A stretch of 51,820 bases of DNA. Source: a virus. The translations under genes were made by a program, and so were the position numbers. This document shows, piece after piece, positions 29,507 through 36,776 of this stretch. The stretch covers positions 1 to 51,820 of IMG/VR virus record IMGVR_UViG_3300046811_000037; one strand, written 5' to 3'. Below the pieces are notes generated by a model, which did not search any database, had not been told where the DNA came from, and was given only the letters and a program-made list of their open reading frames with translations. Numbering within the stretch: position 1 is the first letter of the stretch; every line of letters begins with the position of its first letter.

Positions 29507-29968
29507 TTGTCTCGTACTCGTAAGGATCGTCCATACTGGGTTCGTGCTAATGATCCAAAGGAACGTAAGACTTACCACCACAATCACATTGTTATTCACC
29601 GTGAGAAGGTGGGGGAACGTAAATATACTTACACACCTGAGACGGTTGAGCGTGACGAGTTTGGTCGTGTAACATGGAGAAGTCCCGAGCGTTCTTGGAT
29701 GATTGCCGTATATAATCGCTGGGCTGAGTATGTAGGATGTAGTATCCATGAGCCTATGACAAAGGGCAGTAATTGGGGTCGAGAAGGATGTTATACTCGT
29801 ACCCTGGAACTGGGGTATGGTTGGCCTAGACATTATGCCAAAAAGGCAGTCAGTCAAGCGAGACGACACAACGTAACGCAGCAGCTACATTTGGCGGTTA
29901 CTAACAAGGACTGGGATGTTGACATTCTGGAGAATCCCTTGTACGCTAAGAACTGTTGGTGGGACTAA
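29507..29968 (+). CDS. basic hypothetical protein, 153 aa
   Basis: A TTG start after CGGAGGTTACC. The protein is strongly basic and aromatic (RKDRPYWVRAND, HHNHIVIHREK, GWPRHYAKKAVSQARRHN). RNA binding is plausible in this tRNA context. No family is recognised. Confidence 0.7.
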   Translation: MSRTRKDRPYWVRANDPKERKTYHHNHIVIHREKVGERKYTYTPETVERDEFGRVTWRSPERSWMIAVYNRWAEYVGCSIHEPMTKGSNWGREGCYTRTLELGYGWPRHYAKKAVSQARRHNVTQQLHLAVTNKDWDVDILENPLYAKNCWWD

Positions 29969-29982
29969 AGATCTATCCCTTC

Positions 29983-30026
29983 ACGCAGAGAGACCGTAAG
30001 GTTTGGGTGAAAGAACGTCTCTGCGT
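29983..30026 (+). repeat. stem closing the space before tRNA-Arg
   Basis: ACGCAGAGA and TCTCTGCGT pair; the right arm ends one base before the tRNA. Confidence 0.55.
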
Positions 30027-30027
30027 T

Positions 30028-30100
30028 GCCTCTGTAGCTCAGTGGATAGAGCAGCAGCCTTCTAAGCTGACGGTCGTAGGTTCGATTCCTACCAGGGGTA
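30028..30100 (+). tRNA. tRNA-Arg (anticodon TCT)
   Basis: GCCTCTG/CAGGGGT acceptor; loop CTTCTAA. Confidence 0.9.
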
Positions 30101-30131
30101 CGCCAATATGGTATATTAGAGGGAGAATAAG

Positions 30132-30314
30132 ATGGCTAATTATAGTGTAGGTGACCGAGTTGTCAATGTTAATATTAGGCATACAGACTTCGATGAGCGA
30201 GCCACTGTTACCGGTAATATTAAGAGTCACTTCCATGGTGATGGTGTTAACGTAAAGAAGGACTTCGGTGGAAGCGCTCAGTGGCTTGAATCTGATATCA
30301 AGTCTACTGTTTAA
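30132..30314 (+). CDS. KOW/SH3-like small protein, 60 aa
   Basis: GAGGGAGAATA precedes the ATG. YSVGDRVVNVNIRH and a later GDGVNVKKDFGG fit a small barrel, like the 59-aa protein at 24455. Confidence 0.65.
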   Translation: MANYSVGDRVVNVNIRHTDFDERATVTGNIKSHFHGDGVNVKKDFGGSAQWLESDIKSTV

Positions 30315-30340
30315 GTACTACCGGCTCTTCGGAGCCACCT

Positions 30341-30413
30341 GCCCGTATAGCTCAGTTGGAAGAGCGCCACTCCTACAAAGTGGATGTCGGGGGTTCAAGT
30401 CCCTCTGCGGGTA
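30341..30413 (+). tRNA. tRNA-Val (anticodon TAC)
   Basis: GCCCGTA/TGCGGGT acceptor; CCACT-CCTACAA-AGTGG arm. Confidence 0.92.
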
Positions 30414-30417
30414 CTTT

Positions 30418-30496
30418 GGGAATAAGATGGATTCGACTAACCGAAAAGCCGCATGCGGAGAGGTTAGGAGCGTGGGTTCGATTCCCACTATTTCCA
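30418..30496 (+). ncRNA. minimal tmRNA-like RNA (tRNA-like domain only)
   Basis: GGGAATA and TATTTCC form a 7-bp acceptor with G3:U70 and A73, the alanine identity set. GGATTCGAC (30429-30437) matches the conserved D-loop of tmRNA 5' ends. CTAACC/GGTTAG stands where tmRNA helix P2 begins, and T-arm GTGGG-TTCGATT-CCCAC completes the tRNA-like domain. The interior is only 19 bases (a CCGC/GCGG minihairpin) instead of about 250-300, so there is no tag frame or pseudoknots. It does not fit a normal anticodon arm. Confidence 0.6.
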
Positions 30497-30541
30497 CGGG
30501 TTTGGTACACCGGTTCGCTATAGGCGATGAAAGTACTACCT

Positions 30542-30618
30542 GCTGCTAGACCTAAATCACAAGGCGTGGTGACACTCTGCAAAAGTGTTGGTTCGGATTT
30601 CGATTATCCCTAGTAGCT
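30542..30618 (+). tRNA. tRNA-Cys (anticodon GCA), unusual D region
   Basis: GCTGCTA/TAGTAGC acceptor; ACACT-CTGCAAA-AGTGT arm; T-loop TTCGATT with one stem mismatch. The D region is longer than usual. Confidence 0.7.
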
Positions 30619-30622
30619 CTTC

Positions 30623-30707
30623 GGAAAAGTGCCAGAGAGGCTTATCGGGCAGTCCTGCTAAGACTGAGGGTGTAAAAGCTCCGTGGGTTCGAATCCCATC
30701 TTTTCCT
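30623..30707 (+). tRNA. tRNA-Ser (anticodon GCT)
   Basis: GGAAAAG/CTTTTCC acceptor; CAGTC-CTGCTAA-GACTG arm; long variable arm. Confidence 0.9.
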
Positions 30708-30721
30708 CTTGTAGTATCAAT

Positions 30722-30804
30722 GGATTGTGCCGCCGGTTGGTCGGCAAGCGGCCTTGAAAGCCGTGGTAGGGTTACACCTAGGGGTTCGACTCCTCCACTC
30801 TCCT
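30722..30804 (+). tRNA. tRNA-Ser (anticodon TGA), mismatched acceptor
   Basis: GCGGC-CTTGAAA-GCCGT arm and long variable arm are clear. The acceptor (GGATTGT/ACTCTCC) has two mismatches at positions 4 and 5. Confidence 0.75.
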
Positions 30805-30810
30805 CTTTAC

Positions 30811-30896
30811 GAATAGGGTCGTACTATGGCCAAGTACAGGGATGCGGTAAGCATCTTGTCCGACGGGACATGAAGGTTCGAATCCTTCTCTATTCA
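30811..30896 (+). tRNA. tRNA-Tyr-like (anticodon GTA), no U33
   Basis: GAATAGG/TCTATTC acceptor, GTAC/GTAC D-stem, long variable arm TGTCC/GGACA. The loop CGGTAAG has G instead of U33, and C32:G38 could pair. Identity is tentative. Confidence 0.6.
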
Positions 30897-30989
30897 CTTT
30901 GGATTTGCTATGAGGCTGCGATGCGCAAAAGCCGCAATTACTACCTGTTAACCGTGAAAATCGGGTGTAGGTCAGGTCAAGTCCAATAT

Positions 30990-31065
30990 GCTCCAGTAGC
31001 CAAGTATGGTGAAGGCCCCATTCTTATAAAATGGTGATGCGTCAGTTCAAATCTGACCTGGAGTA
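30990..31065 (+). tRNA. tRNA-Ile (anticodon TAT)
   Basis: GCTCCAG/CTGGAGT acceptor; CCATT-CTTATAA-AATGG arm. Confidence 0.88.
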
Positions 31066-31115
31066 CGTTGGGTTTTATGCACGGTTCCTAGCACAATAAC
31101 AAAAACCGGCACAAT

Positions 31116-31188
31116 GGGGATGTAGTATAACGGTGCATTACCATCGGCTGATAACCGATAGAAGAAGGTTCAACTCCTTCCATCCCTA
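31116..31188 (+). tRNA. tRNA-Ile (anticodon GAT)
   Basis: GGGGATG/CATCCCT acceptor; ATCGG-CTGATAA-CCGAT arm. Confidence 0.92.
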
Positions 31189-31233
31189 CGTTTCTTTGAT
31201 TAGAAATATAAATGCTAGATTAATCTAGTCATA

Positions 31234-31305
31234 CTTGCTTTGATGTAATAGGTAGCATAACAGATTGTGACTCTGTCAGTGCGGATTCAAGTTCCGTAAG
31301 CAAGA
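31234..31305 (+). tRNA. tRNA-His (anticodon GTG)
   Basis: CTTGCTT/AAGCAAG acceptor; ACAGA-TTGTGAC-TCTGT arm. A G-1 is not encoded. Confidence 0.85.
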
Positions 31306-31422
31306 CTTGAGAAGATAGGCGAGTTCCTAGGAAAACTCACTGATATAAATACTGGACAACTGGCGTGGCGGATGATTAGTAAGCCCAGACATATTCCGCG
31401 ATATATCTTATTCTTCTCTTAT

Positions 31423-31503
31423 GGGAGTATTGAGCAACTGGTTGGCTCGGCGGCCTGTAAAGCCGTTTCTTCGGACTTGGGGGTTCGAATCCCTCTGCTC
31501 CTA
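31423..31503 (+). tRNA. tRNA-Tyr (anticodon GTA)
   Basis: GGGAGTA/TGCTCCT acceptor; GCGGC-CTGTAAA-GCCGT arm with U33; long variable region. Next gene's ATG begins two bases after the discriminator. Confidence 0.88.
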
Positions 31504-31504
31504 C

Positions 31505-31630
31505 ATGGGATATAACTGGAAAGTAGTACAAGATCTTCTAGATTGGGATGACGAATCTATGGAGAAGCTCAAAAAGCAATATGAGATTGAGAAAGAAGCC
31601 CTTGTTAGTGGTGAAGAAAACACCTCTTGA
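31505..31630 (+). CDS. 41-aa acidic protein, near-leaderless
   Basis: MGYNWKVVQDLLDWDD then a Glu/Lys helix. The ATG follows the tRNA-Tyr end by one base, the same arrangement as at 28694, so ribosome recruitment by a conventional leader is unlikely. Its TGA overlaps the -35 of the promoter at 31627. Confidence 0.55.
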   Translation: MGYNWKVVQDLLDWDDESMEKLKKQYEIEKEALVSGEENTS

Positions 31631-31655
31631 CAGGGGTTTTATTTTAGCCTAATAC
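31627..31655 (+). promoter_or_regulatory. strong sigma70-like promoter
   Basis: TTGACA, 17 bases, TAATAC. It begins inside the stop codon of the upstream gene, and an ACACCTC..AGGGGTTTT hairpin-like stretch overlaps it. Confidence 0.7.
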
Positions 31656-31674
31656 GTACCACGAAGGAGAAGTA

Positions 31675-31809
31675 ATGGCGTCAATTACTAGGCCCTGTCC
31701 GTTTGGTGGGGTCTGTGTGTATAAAAAATTTCAGACAAGAGATCCCTTCAGCGGGGAAGTTATTAACGAATTCCGCTGTCAATCATGTGGTCACCTAGCA
31801 GAGGATTAG
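31675..31809 (+). CDS. 44-aa zinc-ribbon protein
   Basis: GAAGGAGAAG precedes the ATG. CPFGGVC and CQSCGH supply four cysteines and a His for one zinc site. First gene of the RNA ligase operon. Confidence 0.65.
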   Translation: MASITRPCPFGGVCVYKKFQTRDPFSGEVINEFRCQSCGHLAED

Positions 31810-31819
31810 GAATATACTG

Positions 31820-31990
31820 ATGAACATGGATAAGTTTTTGGGTAACGAAGTAACTCGTTGGAATAGTTCCAATGTGCCGCTTGAGTTACACCAGCACTTG
31901 CGAATGAGCTGGGAAGAATGTAAGATTTGGTCCAAGACGGGAGAGCTTCCCAGGAATATGGCGGCTCGCTGGGGATTTAAGGAGGAGTAA
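31820..31990 (+). CDS. hypothetical protein, 56 aa
   Basis: A basic, Trp-rich helical protein (MSWEECKIWSKTGELP). Its TAA overlaps the ligase ATG by one base, so the two are coupled. Confidence 0.65.
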   Translation: MNMDKFLGNEVTRWNSSNVPLELHQHLRMSWEECKIWSKTGELPRNMAARWGFKEE

Positions 31991-33027
31991 TGAAGCTATG
32001 GGATCTTTTCGATAAGAAGCTTTTTCACAGAATGATAGAGGACGGTTATATTCGTATTCGAGAGAATGAGTGTGGTTCTCTTCGTATCTTAGGGTATACC
32101 GAGAAGGCCCAATTTGACAGTGAATGGAACGAGGTTACTAAGCAGTGCCGTGGAATTGTCGTAGACCGACAGGATAATGTAATAGCGCGTCCCTTTGATA
32201 AGTTCATGAATTATGGGCAGAACCAAGCAGACTTGCTTCTTATGGATTACGCGGTTGAGGTAACCGATAAGATGGATGGTTCCCTTGGAATCTTGTTCTT
32301 CCACAAGATCTGGGATACAGCTACTCGTGGCTCTTTTGCATCCGAACAAGCATATGAGATGCAGAAGATCCTGAGCGACAAGTATACGGGTATTGAGTTG
32401 AATCCCGCGTGGACTTACCTTTTCGAGATTATCTACCCGGGTAATCGTATTGTCCTTGATTATGGTGATACTAGAGATCTGTATCTATTGGGAGCACGCC
32501 ATATCGAGACAGGCTCTATACGGGCCGCTAAGGACGTGGAGGAGTGGTATGGTCCTAAGACCCCCACTTACCCCTTTGCAACGCTCTCAGAGGCCCTTGC
32601 AGCCCCTCCTAGAGCCAACGCTGAGGGTTACGTAGTCTACTTCCCGGATCTGGACTATCGAGTAAAGATCAAACAGGAAGATTATGTGCTCTTACATCGT
32701 ATCGTTACAGGTTTGACTGCTCGCAGGATTTGGGAGAATATGAAGGAAGGTAAGAACCTATTCGACCTTCTAGAGATCGTTCCAGACGAATGGCACGAGT
32801 GGCTTGTCGGTAACTATGACAGTATCGGCGATATTTGGAGCGCCACCATGGATCTGATTGAAGCGGACTACGATAAGATTATTGAAATACTTCCTAAGGA
32901 CTTCACGCGCAAGCAATTTGCAGAAGTGGCCAAGACTTCGGACTATACGGGTTTTATGTTCATGCTATTAGATAATAAAGATATTAGTGACAAGGTTTGG
33001 GATTTAGTTCGCCCTTCTGCTGAGTAA
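31990..33027 (+). CDS. T4 Rnl1-like RNA ligase
   Basis: 345 residues. KMDGSLG holds the motif I nucleophile Lys94 that is adenylylated. CRGIVVD (residues 53-59) precedes it, YLFEIIYPGNRIV fits motif IIIa/III, and EGYVV.. then VKIKQEDYVLLH fit motifs IV and V. It would seal 5'-phosphate and 3'-hydroxyl RNA ends, classically repairing tRNAs cut by host anticodon nucleases. The adjoining 32-gene tRNA array fits that role. Confidence 0.9.
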   Translation: MKLWDLFDKKLFHRMIEDGYIRIRENECGSLRILGYTEKAQFDSEWNEVTKQCRGIVVDRQDNVIARPFDKFMNYGQNQADLLLMDYAVEVTDKMDGSLGILFFHKIWDTATRGSFASEQAYEMQKILSDKYTGIELNPAWTYLFEIIYPGNRIVLDYGDTRDLYLLGARHIETGSIRAAKDVEEWYGPKTPTYPFATLSEALAAPPRANAEGYVVYFPDLDYRVKIKQEDYVLLHRIVTGLTARRIWENMKEGKNLFDLLEIVPDEWHEWLVGNYDSIGDIWSATMDLIEADYDKIIEILPKDFTRKQFAEVAKTSDYTGFMFMLLDNKDISDKVWDLVRPSAE

Positions 33028-33194
33028 TTACTGTATGTAACTAACACTCCTGGCGGCCGAGCTGCTAAACTCTAAACAAGAAATAGCGCTAGGCCACCAA
33101 TTTAGACAGCTTGGGATATAAACTAGGAGAATATTGGGTATTGGGGTTAGAGGCTATTTTGCCAGTTATTAAAACTACCCCAAGTGAGTCGCAG

Positions 33195-33539
33195 ATGACA
33201 ACACAGCCTGATCCACAATGGTCATGGGCTGTCCAGAGCGAATTGGATAGCCTCAAAAGAGGTACCGAGCAGCGTCTATCCGAACTATCGTCCAGAATTG
33301 ATAAGACAGTATCAGGTGTCGAGTACACCGCTGACAAGAGATTCCAGGACTTACAGCTTGCAACAATAACTGATAAATTAGATGATCTAGAAACTGCAAT
33401 ACAAAATGAAACAATAACAAGAGTAAGTGAGCAAAAGGACGATATGCGGTCGAGACAGACTCAATTCCGATGGATGATATCTGCCGTATTGGTTCCCATA
33501 GTTCTTGCTGTTATGGACCTGATGCTGAACAAGAAGTAG
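33195..33539 (+). CDS. XhlA/holin-like protein: coiled coil and C-terminal membrane helix
   Basis: The ATG at 33195 is preferred; the frame is open to 33111. A ~75-residue coiled coil (VQSELDSLKRGTEQRLSELS and a later LDDLETAIQ) is followed by one membrane helix near the C-terminus (WMISAVLVPIVLAVMDLML) and KK. This is the plan of XhlA-type lysis proteins. It lies away from the endolysin, so holin function is a hypothesis. Confidence 0.6.
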   Translation: MTTQPDPQWSWAVQSELDSLKRGTEQRLSELSSRIDKTVSGVEYTADKRFQDLQLATITDKLDDLETAIQNETITRVSEQKDDMRSRQTQFRWMISAVLVPIVLAVMDLMLNKK

Positions 33540-33544
33540 ACAAC

Positions 33545-33587
33545 TGATCCCCTGTGGTGTAGGATATACCTGTACTACAGGGGATCA
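33545..33587 (+). repeat. near-perfect 19-bp hairpin
   Basis: TGATCCCCTGT and ACAGGGGATCA end a longer stem with a few wobble pairs. There is no T tract. It could be an RNase III site or a partial terminator before the metallophosphoesterase gene. Confidence 0.6.
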
Positions 33588-33604
33588 TCTATGTGGAGGA
33601 TTAA

Positions 33605-34621
33605 ATGAAGATAAACACCTTGATGGAACTCAAGGCTTTGGCATACGCTAATGAAGATATTTACGATACTGTCACAGATCCTGCTATGGGACGCAGGCGC
33701 GTTGCAGATAGTCTATACAATGAGTTTAATGTTGAGGTGTCTGAGAAGCTTATTCGAACTCTTCGTGAGACTATCTCAGATAATATACATAGTAATCAGA
33801 TTAAGCAGGCAGTATCCAGTAAGTCTGTAACAAATAAGGAATCTACCAAGGCTAAGCGTGTTATTGCTTTTGGTGATTTCCAGATTAATAAGCATGATCC
33901 AGAGTTTCTGGCTAAGGCCGTACAGTTTGTCAAGGATCAACAGCCTGATATGATCTGCCTGACTGGTGATGAAAGTGACAACAGTGCTGTTGGTCGTTGG
34001 GCAAAGGGCATGAAGGAAGAATTTGAGTCCAACCTTCAGGATCAGATTGATGAGACTATCATGTGGCTTCATGCTATTCGTGATGCTGCGCCTAACGCTA
34101 AGATCCATATGGCAGATTCCAATCACATGTATTGGATTATCCGCGCGGTAGAGACTCGCCTTCCTGGTCTTGCTACACTTCGGTATTTGACCCCCGAGGT
34201 TATGTATGAGCTTAATGACCTGGAAATTACTTATCATCGTAAGCTCTATGAGTTTCTTCCGGATTACCTTCTGGGTCACGGGCACCAATGGGAGCTTACT
34301 TCCAAGACTCACATGATCAAGGGTTCCGAGCATGTGACCCGTACCGGTAAGTCTATTCTTGCTGGACACGTTCACCAGGCTGCACTGCGTCCGGTTTTCA
34401 TTGGCTATGAAGGTAAGGGAACTCAGCAGGTTTACGTGAATGCTGGTTGTATGATGGACTTTGAGAAGGCTATGGCGTCCAATGGTGGTTACATCAAGGG
34501 AACTTCCCCTGACTGGGCCAAGGGTATTGTGGTGATTACCCGAGAGCTTGGTCAGAATTACACCGAGCTTATTCTTGGTCAGAACAACGGTACATTCCGT
34601 TATGAAGGGAAGATCTACTAA
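33605..34621 (+). CDS. metallophosphoesterase
   Basis: 338 residues. IAFGDFQINKHD gives GD.Q in place of GD.H (motif I), LTGDESDN motif II, ADSNHMYW motif III, and HGHQW plus AGHVHQAA the later His motifs. This is the calcineurin-like fold, two metal ions, of SbcD and phage exonuclease subunits. A helical N-terminal ~60 residues may bind a partner. Substrate unknown. Confidence 0.83.
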   Translation: MKINTLMELKALAYANEDIYDTVTDPAMGRRRVADSLYNEFNVEVSEKLIRTLRETISDNIHSNQIKQAVSSKSVTNKESTKAKRVIAFGDFQINKHDPEFLAKAVQFVKDQQPDMICLTGDESDNSAVGRWAKGMKEEFESNLQDQIDETIMWLHAIRDAAPNAKIHMADSNHMYWIIRAVETRLPGLATLRYLTPEVMYELNDLEITYHRKLYEFLPDYLLGHGHQWELTSKTHMIKGSEHVTRTGKSILAGHVHQAALRPVFIGYEGKGTQQVYVNAGCMMDFEKAMASNGGYIKGTSPDWAKGIVVITRELGQNYTELILGQNNGTFRYEGKIY

Positions 34622-34834
34622 ATGAGCAATAAGAGTACTGAGCCGGATGCTTTAACCTGTATTGGTGGGTGCATAGTAGTACTGGTAATCCTAGCCATGT
34701 GTCTAGCTATCAGCGCTGGTTTTGGTTGGCTTACTATGGCAGTTCTGGCAGCTTTTGGTATTCACCTCAGTTTTTGGATTTGCTGGGGTATTTGGGCGCT
34801 CCTGTCCACACTGTTCAAGGTTGGTAGCAAGTGA
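34622..34834 (+). CDS. small two-helix membrane protein, 70 aa
   Basis: Hydrophobic helices near residues 12-34 and 38-62 are joined by a short turn, with a KVGSK end. It begins on the base after the metallophosphoesterase stop and overlaps the next gene by four bases. Antiholin or envelope factor possible. Confidence 0.7.
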   Translation: MSNKSTEPDALTCIGGCIVVLVILAMCLAISAGFGWLTMAVLAAFGIHLSFWICWGIWALLSTLFKVGSK

Positions 34835-35238
34835 TTTATGAACCTATGAAGAACCTCAAGGAGTTTCACGATACCTTCGCAGATAAGCAACGAAACGATA
34901 GTCTTGATGATAAGTTTCAGCGTCGTGCTTATCTGATTCGTGAAGAGTACGAAGAAGTATCTGATGCTCTACTACATCTGAAGAATACCTATTTCGGTAT
35001 GACGTCTTCCACTATGGCTGAAGCTACTGAGGAGCTTGTCAAGGAACTTGCAGATCTTCTCTATGTCATCTACGGCACAGCAGAGGAACTTGGTTTCGAT
35101 CTCGAAACTTCCTTCAATAGAGTTCACAAGTCCAATATGTCCAAGCTCTGGGAAGATGGCACGGTACACTACAATGAATTTGGGAAGGTACTCAAGCCCC
35201 CAACTTATCGTCCACCGAATCTACGAGATCTTATATGA
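34831..35238 (+). CDS. MazG-like NTP pyrophosphohydrolase
   Basis: A GTG start overlaps the previous gene (an ATG at 34846 is an alternative). IREEYEEVSDAL supplies ExxE and KELADLLYVIYGTAEELGFD the ExxD, the metal-binding motifs of the all-alpha NTP pyrophosphatase fold. Such enzymes clean non-canonical dNTPs or lower (p)ppGpp. 135 residues. Confidence 0.83.
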   Translation: MIYEPMKNLKEFHDTFADKQRNDSLDDKFQRRAYLIREEYEEVSDALLHLKNTYFGMTSSTMAEATEELVKELADLLYVIYGTAEELGFDLETSFNRVHKSNMSKLWEDGTVHYNEFGKVLKPPTYRPPNLRDLI

Positions 35239-35477
35239 GCGATGAAGAAGAGGAAATTCCGGGACATGTTCTTGCTTGGCAAGAAGAATCCTGGACTTTC
35301 CATACAGGTACCAGGCATGAAGATCCCTTACCGATGTTCACTGACTACTGTATATTTCATGACGGTATTCATTACCCGGGTAGAAATTGTCCGCATGACG
35401 AAGAAGGTAACGATGTAGGTTCTGTTCCGTACGAACCTGACGAATCTGATCCAGTCTTCTGGAATAGAGTAGTATGA
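35235..35477 (+). CDS. hypothetical acidic protein, 80 aa
   Basis: Acidic ends flank a CIFHDGIHYPGRNC centre, possibly a zinc site. It overlaps the MazG-like gene by four bases and precedes a terminator. Confidence 0.65.
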   Translation: MSDEEEEIPGHVLAWQEESWTFHTGTRHEDPLPMFTDYCIFHDGIHYPGRNCPHDEEGNDVGSVPYEPDESDPVFWNRVV

Positions 35478-35479
35478 GT

Positions 35480-35518
35480 AATCCGTCCAGTAGAATATAC
35501 TGGACGGATTATTTATTT
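35480..35518 (+). terminator. intrinsic terminator
   Basis: AATCCGTCCAGTA and TACTGGACGGATT form a perfect 13-bp stem followed by ATTTATTTT. Confidence 0.85.
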
Positions 35519-35529
35519 TAGGAGAAGAT

Positions 35530-36009
35530 ATGGCCAGAGAAAAAGCACGTAATAGAGTTCCCCCAGTAACTCGTACCAATAGAACTTCAGCATGGGATAG
35601 AGAATTTCTCGGTCAGAATCGTTATGGGGCCGTGGAAGAAACTCCCACTCGTTCCTTTATTCCCAACAGAGGGTCCTTCGGGGATTCCCGAGCACTGGCA
35701 GAGGACTCAAGACGTAACTCTGATCTGTATATACTGAATGCTATACAGATGGCCCAACAGGGTGCTGATACTACGCTTCTGCCATATCAGCCGACTCCCA
35801 CCATTAATCCGGGCAGACCAAGAACATTGGCAGCCGGATACGATGATAGAACGCAGACTCTCCGAATAAAGTTCAGAGATGGCGATATATATGAATACTT
35901 CCAGGTTCCTCCAAGTGTATGGTGGAAATTCCAAAGAGCACAAAGTCCTGGAAGATTCATTAATATAACGCTTAATAGATATCCATATAAAAGAGGATTA
36001 GACTCATAA
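35530..36009 (+). CDS. KTSC-domain protein
   Basis: A basic ~90-residue N-terminus is followed by AAGYDDRTQTLRIKFRDGDIYEYFQVPPSVWWKFQRA and SPGRFINITLNRYPY. This is the KTSC domain pattern (a small domain named after its position in some lysyl-tRNA synthetases). AGGAGAAGAT precedes the ATG. Function in phages unknown. Confidence 0.75.
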   Translation: MAREKARNRVPPVTRTNRTSAWDREFLGQNRYGAVEETPTRSFIPNRGSFGDSRALAEDSRRNSDLYILNAIQMAQQGADTTLLPYQPTPTINPGRPRTLAAGYDDRTQTLRIKFRDGDIYEYFQVPPSVWWKFQRAQSPGRFINITLNRYPYKRGLDS

Positions 36010-36010
36010 G

Positions 36011-36307
36011 ATGGCGATAACAAACGAAACACATGGATTCTGGAGATTCTTCTTCCACAGTATCTCCCTGAAGAAGAAGTCCCCCCTGGTCCACATGAAC
36101 CAGACCCACGAGATTGATGAGCCGTACCGTTGGTCTAAGAGCCTCATCCTAAGGCTTCCATGGGCCACCAGAGGGCTTGTGCTGGGTTGGTGGCGTAATA
36201 CCACTAGGACAGAGGATGAGGCGATTCTAGCAGGCATGCAGGGCCGTCCCCTTGATATGAGCGTTATACTTAAGGAGGTAAAGAATGTGGAATCTAAGAA
36301 GAACTAA
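36011..36307 (+). CDS. hypothetical basic protein, 98 aa
   Basis: The N-terminal part is basic and aromatic (GFWRFFFHSISLKKK) and the C-terminal part helical. It may be membrane-associated through its central RGLVLGWW segment. Overlaps the next gene by 23 bases. Confidence 0.65.
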   Translation: MAITNETHGFWRFFFHSISLKKKSPLVHMNQTHEIDEPYRWSKSLILRLPWATRGLVLGWWRNTTRTEDEAILAGMQGRPLDMSVILKEVKNVESKKN

Positions 36308-36566
36308 GCTAACGGAAAGCAAGCTTAAGAAGGGTCTTATCCTCAAACTTTCCAAGGTTCCCATTACAGAAAATCTTAGATGGGTGGACAATATCCATAC
36401 CGGTCTGGGAATGAATGTCCAGGAACTAAGAAAGAGCCTGACCCGAGATGATCCGGGCCAAGCTCTTGTGTACATTGAGGACATACGTGTAGGTGCAGTA
36501 TCTCTTTTGGCTTCCATGGAAGTTATGGGTTCCTCCTTGGACCCTAATTGGAAAACTGACCTATAA
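36285..36566 (+). CDS. hypothetical protein, 93 aa
   Basis: A basic, helical protein. The start has GGAGGTAAAG. Its 3' end overlaps the end of the - strand membrane gene by 23 bases. No family is recognised. Confidence 0.65.
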   Translation: MWNLRRTKLTESKLKKGLILKLSKVPITENLRWVDNIHTGLGMNVQELRKSLTRDDPGQALVYIEDIRVGAVSLLASMEVMGSSLDPNWKTDL

Positions 36567-36750
36567 CCAGTATAATATAATATATTACTAGGAAGGCGAT
36601 TACTGATAACAGTATCGCCTTTCCTGCGTTCCAGAACCAAGTTACGACTCTGTTGGTGTTGAACCAGATCCCGAAACGAGTGCGGTCTATCAAGCTTCCC
36701 AGCCAGTATCCTATAAAGGCCGCCAGGAAGCCCTTCTCGAAGTCATTCAT
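36544..36750 (-). CDS. small membrane protein, 68 aa
   Basis: A lone - strand gene between + operons. It has a hydrophobic stretch near residues 7-19 and a strong helix near residues 43-64 (AILLSVIAFLVIYYIILVI). Its own palindromic promoter lies at 36777-36805. Confidence 0.65.
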   Translation of the reverse strand: MNDFEKGFLAAFIGYWLGSLIDRTRFGIWFNTNRVVTWFWNAGKAILLSVIAFLVIYYIILVIGQFSN

Positions 36751-36776
36751 AATACCCTCCTTGGTTGTTTTCTTCT

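Noticed and set aside
30900-30985. Additional tRNA (CTGTTAA loop, Asn-like)
   Set aside because: No acceptor pairing and no T-arm could be found around the loop.
22393-31320. CRISPR array
   Set aside because: Repeated TTCGAAT-type motifs are T-loops of tRNAs, not evenly spaced identical repeats; no other regular array was seen.
33040-33110. tRNA-like hairpin between RNA ligase and holin-like gene
   Set aside because: GGCC-rich arms pair, but there is no T-arm or anticodon arm.
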